NCBI RefSeq assembly: GCF_900184265.1
Contig: NZ_FXXA01000002.1
Location: 3,641,983 to 3,705,982 of the forward strand
DNA length: 64,000 bases
Reading direction: 5' to 3'
Source of the DNA: Eggerthella timonensis
GTDB lineage: Bacteria; Actinomycetota; Coriobacteriia; Coriobacteriales; Eggerthellaceae
In this document: piece after piece, positions 18,258 through 26,812 of the stretch
Position numbering within the stretch: the stretch's first letter is position 1
Layout: every line of letters begins with the position of its first letter
Notes under the pieces: generated by a model
Told to the model about the DNA's origin: nothing
Databases searched by the model: none
Seen by the model: the letters and a program-made list of their open reading frames with translations, nothing else
Made by a program: the position numbers and the translations under genes

Positions 18258-19598
18258 TTACTTTCCGCGCGACGTGGGGTTTTCCCCGGCGTCGAGGCGG
18301 TCGCGCGCGAACGTGTCGCTGCGGTAGGCCTCCCAGCCGCGATCGCTGGAACGGTAGAAGCATCCGCGCTGCAGGCCGTCGGGCAGGTACTGCTGGTCCA
18401 CCCACCCGCTGGGATAGCTGTGCGGGTACTGGTACGTGCCGTAGTTCTCCGATCCGGGACGATGGCGATCGCGCAGGTGGTCGGGCACGTTGCGCGATGG
18501 GCCCTTGCGCACCTCGGCCAGCGCGGCGTCGATGCCGGCTTCGGCCGCGTTGCTCTTGGGCGCGAGGGCGAGGTAGATGGCGGCCTGCGCCAGGTTGATG
18601 CGGCACTCGGGATAGCCGATGACCTCGGCCGACTTGAACGCGGCTTCGGCGACGAGCAGCGCCTGCGGGTCGGCGTTGCCGATATCCTCCGACGCGGCGA
18701 TGAACATGCGGCGCGCGATGAACTTCGGGTCCTCTCCCCCGTCGATCATGCGGGCGAGCCAATACAGGGCGGCATCGGGGTCGCTGCCGCGCATAGACTT
18801 GATGAACGCCGAGATGACGTCGTAGTGCATGTCCTTGTTCTTGTCGTACGGCAGCGATCGGTGCGGGGTGGCCGCGCGCACGTTGTCCTCGGTGATCTTC
18901 GCGGGCTTCTTCGCCGTGCCGGGCTCCACCATGCCGGCGGCCAGCTCGAGCGTGGTGAGGGCCGCGCGCCCGTCGCCGCCCGCCAACAGCACGATGGCAT
19001 CGCGCGCCTTATCGTCCAGCTGGTAGCGTCCGCCCAAGCCGCGCTCGTCGGTCAGCGCGCGCTCCACGAGGGCGACGACCTCCTCGTCCGACAGCCCGTG
19101 CAGCTCCACGACGCGCGATCGGCTGATCAGCGCGGAGTTCACCTCGAAGAACGGGTTCTCCGTGGTGGCGCCCACCAGCACGAGGACGCGATCTTCCACC
19201 GCGTGCAGCAGCGCGTCCTGCTGGCTGCGGTTGAACCGGTGGATCTCGTCGACGAACAGGATGGTGCGCAGGCCGAACGCCGACAGGCGCTTGTCGGCCG
19301 CGTCGATCTCGCGGCGCAGGTCCGACACGGTGCCGCCGATGGCCGACACTTCCACGAACGTGGCCTTCGTCGTCTCGGCGATGACGTGCGCGAGCGAGGT
19401 TTTGCCGGTGCCCGCGGGGCCGAACAGGATGACCGAGCTCAGCTGGTCCTGCTCGATGGCGTTGCGCAGCCACGAGCCGGGGCCCACCGCCTCGTCCTGG
19501 CCGACCACTTCTTCGAGCGTGCGCGGGCGCATGCGCACCGCGAGGGGCGCGACTTCCGACTTTCGCTCGTTTTCCATTTCAGTAAATAGCGTATCCAT
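18258..19598 (-). CDS. rarA: Replication-associated recombination protein RarA (MgsA)
   Basis: The 446-residue AAA+ ATPase opens APLAVRMRPRTLEEVVGQDE. Walker A is GPAGTGKTS, Walker B VDEIHRFNRSQQD, sensor 1 GATTENPFFEVN. The C-terminal domain has FIKSMRGSDPDAALYWLARM and ASEDIGNADPQAL, the MgsA-specific tetramerisation region. RarA acts at stalled replication forks with SSB. The ATG at 19598 lies about 7 bases after TACGAT, so a leaderless start is possible; an internal ATG 21 bases later is the alternative. Confidence 0.94.
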   Translation of the reverse strand: MDTLFTEMENERKSEVAPLAVRMRPRTLEEVVGQDEAVGPGSWLRNAIEQDQLSSVILFGPAGTGKTSLAHVIAETTKATFVEVSAIGGTVSDLRREIDAADKRLSAFGLRTILFVDEIHRFNRSQQDALLHAVEDRVLVLVGATTENPFFEVNSALISRSRVVELHGLSDEEVVALVERALTDERGLGGRYQLDDKARDAIVLLAGGDGRAALTTLELAAGMVEPGTAKKPAKITEDNVRAATPHRSLPYDKNKDMHYDVISAFIKSMRGSDPDAALYWLARMIDGGEDPKFIARRMFIAASEDIGNADPQALLVAEAAFKSAEVIGYPECRINLAQAAIYLALAPKSNAAEAGIDAALAEVRKGPSRNVPDHLRDRHRPGSENYGTYQYPHSYPSGWVDQQYLPDGLQRGCFYRSSDRGWEAYRSDTFARDRLDAGENPTSRGK

Positions 19599-20018
19599 GC
19601 CGCATATCGTATCATGCGAACGCCTGTTTGCCTACCTATGTTTGTGGATTCGACGAAACAACCGGATGTCAAGACTTTATTTTGACAGTGCTACCCATAT
19701 ACTCAAAGATAGGTCCTGCCCTCGTAGCCATACTTTGCGATGGACCGATGCTGATACATGAGGGAGCTCAAGATCGCGCGTGAAATGGGGATTCGTGTCT
19801 GTCGATACGAAAGCCAGGAAGCGAGCTGCGAGCACCCACCTTTTAAGGTGGGTTCATCCTTCTGGCCGGGGGCGGGGCTTTCTTGCTCAAGTGCACCCAT
19901 CGACTTCGAACGAGCACGTCCCGCGATCGTCGATGCCCCAGACCCCTCCTTCACAAGCGCAAGCACCCTCGCGACCGCCTCGAGGTGCCTCGCGTGATGC
20001 GAGCACAGAGCGCAATGT
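19599..20018. other. Intergenic DNA without a recognisable gene
   Basis: About 420 bases. The only clear structure is a hairpin ACCCACCTT-TT-AAGGTGGGT at 19834-19853. Frames on both strands are short and carry no domain. The stretch 20168-20316, after the next inverted repeat, is likewise empty apart from the sequence GCATAATGC at 20180, whose reverse complement matches the core of elements 5 and 7. Confidence 0.5.
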
Positions 20019-20167
20019 GATGCAAAATCGGATTTTTGGCACGTCGCCGCGCTCGTTCATCAGGCCCAGCTGAACGTGAGCTGGAGTTTTCCGGGATACC
20101 CTCCGCCACCGAAGCTTAAAGCCCGTTTCCGGAAGGCCAGGACAAGCCAAAAACTCGATTTTGCATC
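20019..20167. repeat. Inverted-repeat element 3 (149 bp)
   Basis: The arms are GATGCAAAATCGGATTTTTG (20019 onward) and, read on the minus strand from 20167, GATGCAAAATCGAGTTTTTG, both followed by GC. Length is close to elements 1 and 2, but here the GCC end of the arm faces inward rather than outward. I treat membership of the same family as uncertain. Confidence 0.55.
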
Positions 20168-20316
20168 GTAGAGTTCCCCGCATAATGCACAGGGAGATGC
20201 TAACGGGGCAAGAGGCGCGCCGGACCGGGATGGCGCCACCAACCTGCCTTCGTCTTGCCAGCCGCGCCCCTCGCCCGCCTGCTCGCGAGCGCGAAGCTCG
20301 CCGTTCGACAGACGCG

Positions 20317-20350
20317 AAAGGGGCTGCAACGTCGACGTTGCAGCCCCTTT
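20317..20350 (-). terminator. Terminator of the Tat flavoprotein operon
   Basis: Perfect 34-base palindrome, arm AAAGGGGCTGCAACGTC, located 60 bases after the flavoprotein stop. The flanking A and T runs would let it work in both directions. Confidence 0.8.
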
Positions 20351-20409
20351 CCTTTGGGAAGCCGTGCAGGTCGCGCAGCGGGGAGGGAGGCCGCGCTGAC
20401 GAGGGATCG

Positions 20410-21741
20410 CTAGGCGACGGCTTCCGAGTTGGCCATGTTCTTGCCGGCGATGCGCCCGAACGCGAACGAGAAGCTCACGTAGCAGCCGCATCCGGGGTAG
20501 TTGCCCGGAACGCCGAAGATGTTGGAACCGGTGTCGCAACCCGAGCAGTACAGGTGCGGGATCGGCTCGCCCCACACGTCGAGGACTTGAGCGTCCGTGT
20601 TGATGACGAGGCCGCCGTGCGTCTCGGCCAGATTCATGGCCGGCACTTCCATGTACCCGTCGGAATCCATGTCCCAGCTGTTGTACACGTCGTTGTACTG
20701 CACGTTGTAGTGGTACTGCTGCGCCACCTCGATGGGATAGTAGTTGCACATGTTGTACAGATCGGCGCCCACGGCCATGGCCGCCTTCACGCCGTCGCCC
20801 GTGCAATCCTTGCACATGTAGGTTGCGTAGTCGAGCGCGTCCTGGCAGAAGCGCTCTTGCATGTCCAAACCGGCCGGGAACCCACCCGTGGCCAGCATGA
20901 CGCCCTTGTTCGCCTTATAGAACACGGTGCCGTCGGGGCCTTCGGCTTCCACGCCGACGACCACGCCCTCGGCATTCGTCACCAGCTTCACGAGCGCGGT
21001 GTTGAAGACGGCTTCGATGGCGTCCTGCTTCTCGATGCACGCCAGCAGCGGGTCGAACAGCTCGGGCCCAGAGTTAGCCGTATTGTCGGGAGCCGCCTTG
21101 GCCCAGTGGGTGCGCGGGACGGCCTCCTCCTGCTTGACGCCGAACTTCTCGTACTCGCAACCCGTCGCGTCGAGGCAACCGCCCACGGCGCCGTTGTGAC
21201 GCCCCTCGTCGACCGCGCTGTTCGCCTCGGCCATGGCCACTTCGAAGCACGGCTGCCCCAGGTACTCCTCCGCAAGCGCGTCGAGCCAGTCGACGTTCGG
21301 GCCGGCCACGTCGGCGTACGCACGCGCGATCTCCTTGCTGCACGTGCCGTCGGTGCAGGTCATGACCCAGTCGTACAGAGCATCCGCGCTGTCTTCGATG
21401 CCGAGCGCCTGCTGGATCTTGGTCGGCGCCCCCATGATGGCTCCGCCGCAACGGGCCATCGAGCCGCCCGGCAGCGCGGCTTTCTCGAGGATGATCACCG
21501 ACGCGCCGTTCGCCGCCGCCTCGATGGCGCAGGAAGCGCCGGCCGCGCCGTAGCCGCATACCACGACGTCGGCCTCTTTCGCCCATGCGATGGACGTCGC
21601 ATCCGAAACCGGCTCGGACGCCGCGTTGGCCGAGCCTCCGCCGGACGAGCACCCGGCAAGCGCCCCGCCCGCCATCGCGATCGCCGCGATGCCGGTGCCC
21701 TTCAAGAAGTTCCTGCGAGTAAAGCGTGTGTCGTTCCCCAT
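20410..21741 (-). CDS. Tat-exported FAD-binding reductase (fumarate reductase/Cgr2-like flavoprotein)
   Basis: The 443 residues begin with a twin-arginine signal (TRRNFLKGTGIAAIAMAGG) that ends in a lipobox-like LAGC. The FAD domain follows: ADVVVCGYGAAGASCAIEAA (GxGxxG, about residues 58-77), ILEKAALPGGSMARCGGAIM, and a closing PIPHLYCSGCDTGSNIFG. It belongs to the FAD-binding 2 family that reduces fumarate-like or xenobiotic double bonds. It is unusually cysteine-rich. The upstream six-haem lipoprotein would feed electrons, as Cgr1 does for Cgr2 in Eggerthella. Substrate unknown; a ribosome site AAAGG precedes ATG 21741. Confidence 0.82.
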   Translation of the reverse strand: MGNDTRFTRRNFLKGTGIAAIAMAGGALAGCSSGGGSANAASEPVSDATSIAWAKEADVVVCGYGAAGASCAIEAAANGASVIILEKAALPGGSMARCGGAIMGAPTKIQQALGIEDSADALYDWVMTCTDGTCSKEIARAYADVAGPNVDWLDALAEEYLGQPCFEVAMAEANSAVDEGRHNGAVGGCLDATGCEYEKFGVKQEEAVPRTHWAKAAPDNTANSGPELFDPLLACIEKQDAIEAVFNTALVKLVTNAEGVVVGVEAEGPDGTVFYKANKGVMLATGGFPAGLDMQERFCQDALDYATYMCKDCTGDGVKAAMAVGADLYNMCNYYPIEVAQQYHYNVQYNDVYNSWDMDSDGYMEVPAMNLAETHGGLVINTDAQVLDVWGEPIPHLYCSGCDTGSNIFGVPGNYPGCGCYVSFSFAFGRIAGKNMANSEAVA

Positions 21742-21835
21742 GATCGTACCTTTCCCTTCCTCCGATATGCCGCCGCGGCCAACCTCGGGCGCGGCGGGGT
21801 TTCACGGCGATGCCGCGTCATCCCTCAAGCACGTC

Positions 21836-22459
21836 CTAGCTGTGGCAGGTGTAGCATTCGTATACGTCGGCGTGATGGCAGCTTGCGCACGCGCGCTGGG
21901 CCTTTTTCTCGATGGTGGCGCCCGAGACGTGCGTTTGATGACAGCTCGTGCAGGTCACTTCGGCATGGTCGGCCGACTCCGGCAGCGCATGCGGGTTGAC
22001 CACGGTGCCGTTCGCATCGGTAAGCGTCTCCACGCCTGCCGTGGCGGCCGCAACCTCGTCGAGCGCATGGCAGCTTTCGCACGTCGCCGCATCCACCGCC
22101 GTGCTCTTCAACACAGCCTTCGCCGCTTTCTCCGCCGTCGCCCCCTCGTGGGCCGATGCGAGCGTCGAAGCGTCGGCGTGGCACACGGCGCACGCCGTCC
22201 CCTCGTGCTGGGAGGCGGCGCAAGTGCCATCATCGAACGACGCTTGCTCCTTCGCGTGGCACATGCCGCAATCGCTCGTTTCCGACCAGGAGAAATCGAC
22301 CTGCACCGCAGCCGCTTCGTCGTCTTTCGGCGAAGCGGCGCCCTCGTTCGCCTTCGGCGCGCACCCAGCGAGCCCGCACGCCAACGCCGCGAGCGTCAGC
22401 ACCGCGACCGCTCCCGCCCGCATCGATGAGCAAGCTGCCTTTCGTTCGTCACTTTTCAT
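21836..22459 (-). CDS. Six-haem c-type cytochrome lipoprotein
   Basis: The 207 residues have a signal peptide with lipobox CGLAGC (about residues 28-33), so the protein is predicted to be anchored outside the membrane. Six CxxCH motifs follow: CGMCH, CAVCH, CESCH, CTSCH, CASCH and CYTCH, the last close to the C terminus. This fits an extracytoplasmic multihaem electron carrier. It lies 94 bases upstream of the flavoprotein in the same direction, making a cytochrome-flavoprotein pair. Its haem would be attached by the Ccm products encoded at 52.5-58 kb. Confidence 0.88.
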   Translation of the reverse strand: MKSDERKAACSSMRAGAVAVLTLAALACGLAGCAPKANEGAASPKDDEAAAVQVDFSWSETSDCGMCHAKEQASFDDGTCAASQHEGTACAVCHADASTLASAHEGATAEKAAKAVLKSTAVDAATCESCHALDEVAAATAGVETLTDANGTVVNPHALPESADHAEVTCTSCHQTHVSGATIEKKAQRACASCHHADVYECYTCHS

Positions 22460-22504
22460 GATTCCCCTCGTTTCCCCGTGTTCCTATACTGCAAGTGTAC
22501 GAGG

Positions 22505-22522
22505 TGTAACGAATCGGTTACA
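22505..22522. promoter_or_regulatory. Operator-like palindrome upstream of the cytochrome operon
   Basis: TGTAAC-6 bp-GTTACA, located where the -35 region of the minus-strand promoter should be (a weak TATAGG -10 lies about 20 bases closer to the gene). A second palindrome, GCATGATGC-GGC-GCATCATGC, is at 22532-22552. Either could bind the double-MarR regulator encoded next door. Confidence 0.5.
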
Positions 22523-22610
22523 AACGTTTTCGCATGATGCGGCGCATCATGCAATTCGAGGGAATGAACCGAAAAGGGAGGTGCTTGAACTGGGAGGATT
22601 CGGAAACGCC

Positions 22611-23489
22611 TTACGGGCGAGCGTAGGTTGCGTGCATGCGCATATGCAATTCGTTCGTCTTGGATTTAAGGGAAGCGTCCACCCCCGCGTACAGCTCGGC
22701 AGTGACGCGGCCAAGCTTTCCCGTGACCAAGGCGGCGCTCACTTCGCCCTTCTCGGTGAGGGAGATCGCCTTGTGACGGCGATCGGCGCCGGGTCCGTAC
22801 GTCACGAGCTCCTTGCGGGCGAGCTTCGCCACCAGCGCGGAGGCCGACGTGCGTTCCAGCATGAGGGCTTCGGCGATGGCGGCGCAGGCCAGCGGCATGG
22901 GGCGCGCCTCGAGAACGGCCAGGCAGCGGTATTCCGCAAACGACAGGCCGGCATACTGCGCGACGACGCGCGACCAGCGCCGCAGCAGCGCCGCGACGAT
23001 CATGAGGTACGCGGGCGTGAGCACCCGATGGCAGAGCCGGTTGATCTCCTCGGCGCCGACGCCCAGCTTCTCGGCTACCGAAGGAAAGGAGCACATGATC
23101 TCTTCGATGTCCTCGTCCGTGTGGTTCGCCCACACCGACGACCGCAGGCTTCGGAACACCCCTTCGTATCCGCGCTCAAGCGCACGGGATCCTTCGGCGC
23201 GTTCCGCGAGGACGGTCAGCCGCCCGTCGCTCGGGCAGCGCCCCTTGTCGACGAAGCCGGCGCGCGCAAGCGCGTTCGCAGCTACGACCACCGTGTTCGC
23301 GTTCGCCAGGGCGTTGCGAGGGAAATCGGCCAGCAGCAATGACCCGCCGTGCGAGCGCACCGACGAGAGCAGGCAGAACTCGAGATACGACACCCCGGAC
23401 GCCTCGGCGATCGTCTCGCCGATGCGACGATGCAGATCGACCACCACCGTCGCCAATTGAGGCGTGAACAGCACTTCGTCTTGGATCAT
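22611..23489 (-). CDS. Tandem double-domain MarR-type regulator
   Basis: The protein has 292 residues from ATG 23489, chosen for its GGAGGGTATCCGC ribosome site; the open frame extends to 23573 without one. Two MarR-like winged-helix units are visible. The first spans about 1-130, with its recognition region near ALANANTVVVAANALARAGF. The second spans about 150-290, with MPLACAAIAEALMLERTSAS, LVAKLARKELVTYGPGADRR and HKAISLTEKGE, the classical MarR wing. Normal MarR proteins are 140-150 residues and dimerise; this one looks like a fused dimer. It lies beside the cytochrome-flavoprotein operon, its probable target. Confidence 0.75.
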   Translation of the reverse strand: MIQDEVLFTPQLATVVVDLHRRIGETIAEASGVSYLEFCLLSSVRSHGGSLLLADFPRNALANANTVVVAANALARAGFVDKGRCPSDGRLTVLAERAEGSRALERGYEGVFRSLRSSVWANHTDEDIEEIMCSFPSVAEKLGVGAEEINRLCHRVLTPAYLMIVAALLRRWSRVVAQYAGLSFAEYRCLAVLEARPMPLACAAIAEALMLERTSASALVAKLARKELVTYGPGADRRHKAISLTEKGEVSAALVTGKLGRVTAELYAGVDASLKSKTNELHMRMHATYARP

Positions 23490-23592
23490 GCGGATACCCT
23501 CCTTCGATGCCTCCCCGCATCTGCTTGGGCGCCTCTGCATATTGTGCCCTATAGGACACCTAGTATACCGCACAAGCCCGTACTCTTTGCCT

Positions 23593-23808
23593 ATGACTCA
23601 GACAACCAGGAAAAATGTCGGCCAGCGCGTCCGGGCGCTTCGCGAGCAGAACAATCTGACGCAAGAGCAGCTTGCGCTCATGACCGGCGTGGGCCGGTCG
23701 TACCTCGCCAAGGTCGAGGCGGGCAGCCGCAACGCCACCGTCGACTTCATGGAGAAGATCGCGCTCGGCCTGGGCGTGACGTTGGGCCAACTGTTCGAAG
23801 ACCTGTAG
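23593..23808 (+). CDS. Small XRE-type HTH regulator
   Basis: The 71 residues start MTQTTRKNVGQRVRALREQN. A single HTH follows: NLTQEQLALMTGVGRSYLAK and VEAGSRNATVDFMEKIALGL, ending GVTLGQLFEDL, a typical stand-alone Cro/CI domain. It is transcribed divergently from the double-MarR gene. No Shine-Dalgarno is seen, and TACTCT lies 7 bases before the ATG, so the mRNA may be leaderless. Target unknown. Confidence 0.75.
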   Translation: MTQTTRKNVGQRVRALREQNNLTQEQLALMTGVGRSYLAKVEAGSRNATVDFMEKIALGLGVTLGQLFEDL

Positions 23809-23893
23809 CCCCTCGGCGCCGCGGCGGCGAGGGGTCTCGGACCGGCACCATCCCCCCGTTACCGCATCTCGTGCCCGAACCTGCAGAAAGGCA

Positions 23894-23915
23894 GACGCCC
23901 TCCGCAGAGGGCGTC
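23894..23915. terminator. Bidirectional terminator
   Basis: Hairpin GACGCCCTC-CGCA-GAGGGCGTC between the convergent XRE and histidine kinase genes. Confidence 0.65.
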
Positions 23916-23932
23916 CGGGAAGGCCGTGAACG

Positions 23933-25342
23933 TCAGGCGCTGGGAAACCGCAGCACGAACGTGGTGCCCTGCCCCTCGGCGCTCTCCACCTCGATGGCGC
24001 CTCCGTGGTACATGACGGCATGCTTGACGATGGCCAGGCCGAGCCCTGTGCCGCCCGTCTCCTTCGAGCGGCTCTTGTCCACACGGAAGAAGCGCTCGAA
24101 CACCTTGTCATGCAGCTCTTCGGGAATGCCCGGCCCCGTGTCGCTGACGCGCACGACCGTCTGCCACGCCTCGTCTCCCGTAGGCGAGCCCTCCACGCGT
24201 TCCGACCCCACCTTCATGGTGACGCTGCCGCCCTCGTGGTTGTAGCGGATGCCGTTCTCGATGAGGTTGTACAGCATCTCCTCGGCCAGCGTCTCGCTGC
24301 CCGCGATGCACGCCGACGCACCCTCCACCTGCACCTTCACGTGTTGGTCGGCGGCGAAGCTGGCCAGGCGGCCCGCCACGCGCTGCGCCACCACGTACAG
24401 GTTGATGGCCGCTGCGCCATCGTTCTCGAACGCCGACTCGTCCAGCTTCGACAGCGTCAGCACGTCGTTGATGAGCGATCGCATGGTCTGCGCCTCATCG
24501 TAGATGAGCGCCGCGAACTTCTGGCGGTCGGCCGGCTGCACCATGTCGTTCTTCATGAGCTCGGCGTAGCCCGATATCACCTGCAGGGGCGTCTTCATCT
24601 CGTGGCTCACGTTGCTCGAGAAGTCGCGGCGCATGTTCTCGGCCTCGGCCAGCTCGGTGTTCTGAGCCTTCAGCTGCCGCTGCTGCTCGTCGATGCGGAT
24701 GAGCAGCGGGTCCATCTCCTCGTAGATCTCGTTGTCGAGCGGGTTGGCGAAATCGAGCGCGTCGATGGGCTTCATGATGCGGCTCGTGAGCATCTTCGAC
24801 AGCAGGAACACGAGCACCACCGCCACGGCCAGCGCCACGAGCACGGGCATGAACATCTCGCTGAGGAACGACAGCAGCGAATGACGCGTCTCGGACAGGC
24901 GCACGATGCTGCCGTCGTCGAGCTTCACGGCAGCGTACACGGTATCGGTGCCGAGCGTCTCGGAATAGCGCATGGTGACGGCCTCGCCTTGGGCAGCCGC
25001 CTCCTGCACTTCGGGACGGTCGGCATGGTTCTCCATGGCGTCGGTGTCGGCTGCGCTGTCGAACAGCACCGTGCCGTCCTCGGCGATGAGCGTGTAGCGT
25101 GTCAAGCCGCTGAACTGCTCTTTCAGCGCCGGGGCGTTCTCGGACGACGGCGTGGCGTTCAGGTAGCGCGCGGCGTCCTGGGCACTGGCGGCCAGCTCGG
25201 TTTCGGCATCGTGCTCGTAGGACAGATAGTAGATGGTGGTCATCGTCACGGAAAGTGCCACGATGATGGCGAGCGTGAACGCGAGCACGCTCGTGAATAT
25301 CTTGCCGGACAGGTTCTTGACCTTGAAATGGGTGGGGCTCAT
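23933..25342 (-). CDS. phoR: PhoR-like sensor histidine kinase
   Basis: The protein has 469 residues from ATG 25342, 8 bases after the response-regulator stop. It has a membrane helix near 12-38, an extracytoplasmic sensor of about 125 residues, a second helix near 165-190 (LVALAVAVVLVFLL) and a linker. The dimerisation domain carries the phospho-His in SNVSHEMKTPLQVISGY. The ATPase has N box LIENGIRYNHEG, G1 DTGPGIP, F box FERFFRVDKSRS and G2 GGTGLGLAI. The pairing with a PhoB-type regulator and the neighbouring pst genes suggests phosphate sensing. Exact stimulus is inferred from context. Confidence 0.85.
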   Translation of the reverse strand: MSPTHFKVKNLSGKIFTSVLAFTLAIIVALSVTMTTIYYLSYEHDAETELAASAQDAARYLNATPSSENAPALKEQFSGLTRYTLIAEDGTVLFDSAADTDAMENHADRPEVQEAAAQGEAVTMRYSETLGTDTVYAAVKLDDGSIVRLSETRHSLLSFLSEMFMPVLVALAVAVVLVFLLSKMLTSRIMKPIDALDFANPLDNEIYEEMDPLLIRIDEQQRQLKAQNTELAEAENMRRDFSSNVSHEMKTPLQVISGYAELMKNDMVQPADRQKFAALIYDEAQTMRSLINDVLTLSKLDESAFENDGAAAINLYVVAQRVAGRLASFAADQHVKVQVEGASACIAGSETLAEEMLYNLIENGIRYNHEGGSVTMKVGSERVEGSPTGDEAWQTVVRVSDTGPGIPEELHDKVFERFFRVDKSRSKETGGTGLGLAIVKHAVMYHGGAIEVESAEGQGTTFVLRFPSA

Positions 25343-25350
25343 GCGCGCGC

Positions 25351-26043
25351 TCACGAAGTGGGCTTGATGCAGTAGCCGACGCCGCGCACGGTGCGGACGA
25401 GGGCATCGGCCCCCTCCTGCGCCGCGGACAGCTTCTGGCGTAGCGTCTGCACGTGCACGTCCACCGTGCGCGTCTCGCCCACGTAGGTCATGCCCCACAC
25501 GTCCTCGAGCAGCTGGCTGCGCGACAGCACGTGCCCTTGGTTCTGCAAGAGGGTGTGCAGCAGGTCGAACTCCTTGAGCGTGAGCGTGATGGGCTCGCCC
25601 GCCACCTGCACGGTGTGGGCCGACACGCACAGCTCGATGGGGCCGCACGCCAGCTCGTCGTCGGCCACCACGGGCGGCGCCGAGGCGCGGCGCATGAGCG
25701 CGTTCACGCGGCTGACCAGCTCCATCATGCCGAAGGGTTTGGCCAGGTAGTCGTCGGCGCCGGCGTCGAGGCCGCTCACCGTGTCGAACTCGGTGCCCTT
25801 GGCCGTGAGCATCATGACGGGCAGGTGCTTCGTCGCGGGGTTCTCCCGCAGCATGTGGAGGATCTCCAACCCGTCGATCTCGGGCAGCATGATATCGAGC
25901 AGCACGAGCTCGGGGAGGCGCTCTTTGCAGGCGGCGAAGAACTCTCCCGCCGCGGGAAAGCCCGCGGCCTCGAAGCCGGCCTGCTTGAGCGCGTACACCG
26001 TCAGGTCGCGGATGTTGGTATCGTCTTCAACGTAGTAGATCAT
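25351..26043 (-). CDS. phoB: PhoB-like OmpR-family response regulator
   Basis: The 230 residues have a receiver domain 1-118 with acidic pocket EDD (6-8), phospho-acceptor Asp 50 in LLDIMLPE, the Thr in MLTAKG and the Lys in LAKPFGMMEL. The winged-helix DNA-binding domain has TLKEFDLLHTLLQNQGHVLS, VDVHVQTLRQKL and VRTVRGVGYCI. ATG 26043 is the natural start; a longer frame lacks a ribosome site. The gene is preceded by the motif shared with pstS (26123-26139), suggesting autoregulation. Confidence 0.85.
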   Translation of the reverse strand: MIYYVEDDTNIRDLTVYALKQAGFEAAGFPAAGEFFAACKERLPELVLLDIMLPEIDGLEILHMLRENPATKHLPVMMLTAKGTEFDTVSGLDAGADDYLAKPFGMMELVSRVNALMRRASAPPVVADDELACGPIELCVSAHTVQVAGEPITLTLKEFDLLHTLLQNQGHVLSRSQLLEDVWGMTYVGETRTVDVHVQTLRQKLSAAQEGADALVRTVRGVGYCIKPTS

Positions 26044-26122
26044 CGTGGGGGCTCCCGTGGAACGTTCCAACCGTTTCGGCTCATTGTAAAGCAGCCGGAA
26101 AGCGACCGCAGCGCCGGACGAG

Positions 26123-26139
26123 TCAAATTTGCGTAAAGT
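26123..26139 (-). promoter_or_regulatory. Candidate Pho box upstream of the regulator gene
   Basis: TCAAATTTGCGTAAAGT. The same 17 bases, with only two differences, occur upstream of pstS at 30673-30689 (TCAAATCTGAGTAAAGT), in the same orientation relative to the genes. The motif's distance from the start codons is comparable in both cases (80 and 117 bases). Confidence 0.6.
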
Positions 26140-26350
26140 GTTGCGGAAGGGACGCGGCGCCACTCCCCTCCTTCAAGTCCTTCTGCTGCATCACGATCGC
26201 CGAAGAGGGCCAGCTGAGCCGTCTTGTCGAAATCCGACTCGCACAACCTGTCCCGGGTCACGCGATACCGATCGAACTCGCTCTCGGCGAACGCTTTGGC
26301 GATCCCATGCGTCATCTTGCCGTACGAACATCCTGCCGCACGGGGGTTTT

Positions 26351-26491
26351 CGGCAGGAATCTCCCCTATTGGCAACCCCGTTTCCCGCCTGCGTCTGCGA
26401 CCGGTGCCGCAACCTGGCCTTTCCCTTCCGATTCTCTCGAAACGGAAGACCTCGGCGAAGCCCGATCGGCCAACAGGGGAAGTTTCCGCCA
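26351..26491. repeat. Matched-arm inverted-repeat element 4 (imperfect)
   Basis: The left arm is CGGCAGGAATCTCCCCTATT then GGC; the right arm read on the minus strand is TGGCGGAAACTTCCCCTGTT then GGC. About 17 of 22 aligned positions agree. It sits next to element 5, both within the 770-base gene-free stretch between phoB and pstB. Short open frames here show no domain. Confidence 0.5.
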
Positions 26492-26543
26492 ATCGCAGCC
26501 CCTTTCCGCCGCAAACTCCTCGTGCATCCCCCCACCGCCGAAA

Positions 26544-26705
26544 TGGCAAGGAAATACCGATTTCGGAAGTACGCGACGCTCCGGATGGGAGCTGGGAGCG
26601 TACGGCGGGACGGGGTATCGTCGCGACCGGGCATTATGCAGGACAGGACCTCCCGGCGCGCCGGCGACCCGGCCTGAAACTTCCGAAATCGGTATTTTCT
26701 TGCCG
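26544..26705. repeat. Matched-arm inverted-repeat element 5 (162 bp)
   Basis: The left arm is TGGCAAGGAAATACCGATTT then CGGAAGT; the right arm on the minus strand is CGGCAAGAAAATACCGATTT then CGGAAGT. The interior holds the core TCGCGACCGGGCATTATGC at 26621-26639, 77 bases from the left end. Element 7 (44496-44657) has the same total length and the same core at the same offset but different arms. Confidence 0.75.
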
Positions 26706-26812
26706 TTTCGGCCTCGATCGGAAGCCAGGGACAGGACGCTCGGGACAGGTACGGCTCGTCGGGCGTCATGCCCTCGCATCCACTCGCAAATTCAATCGCC
26801 CGACGTCCCTAT

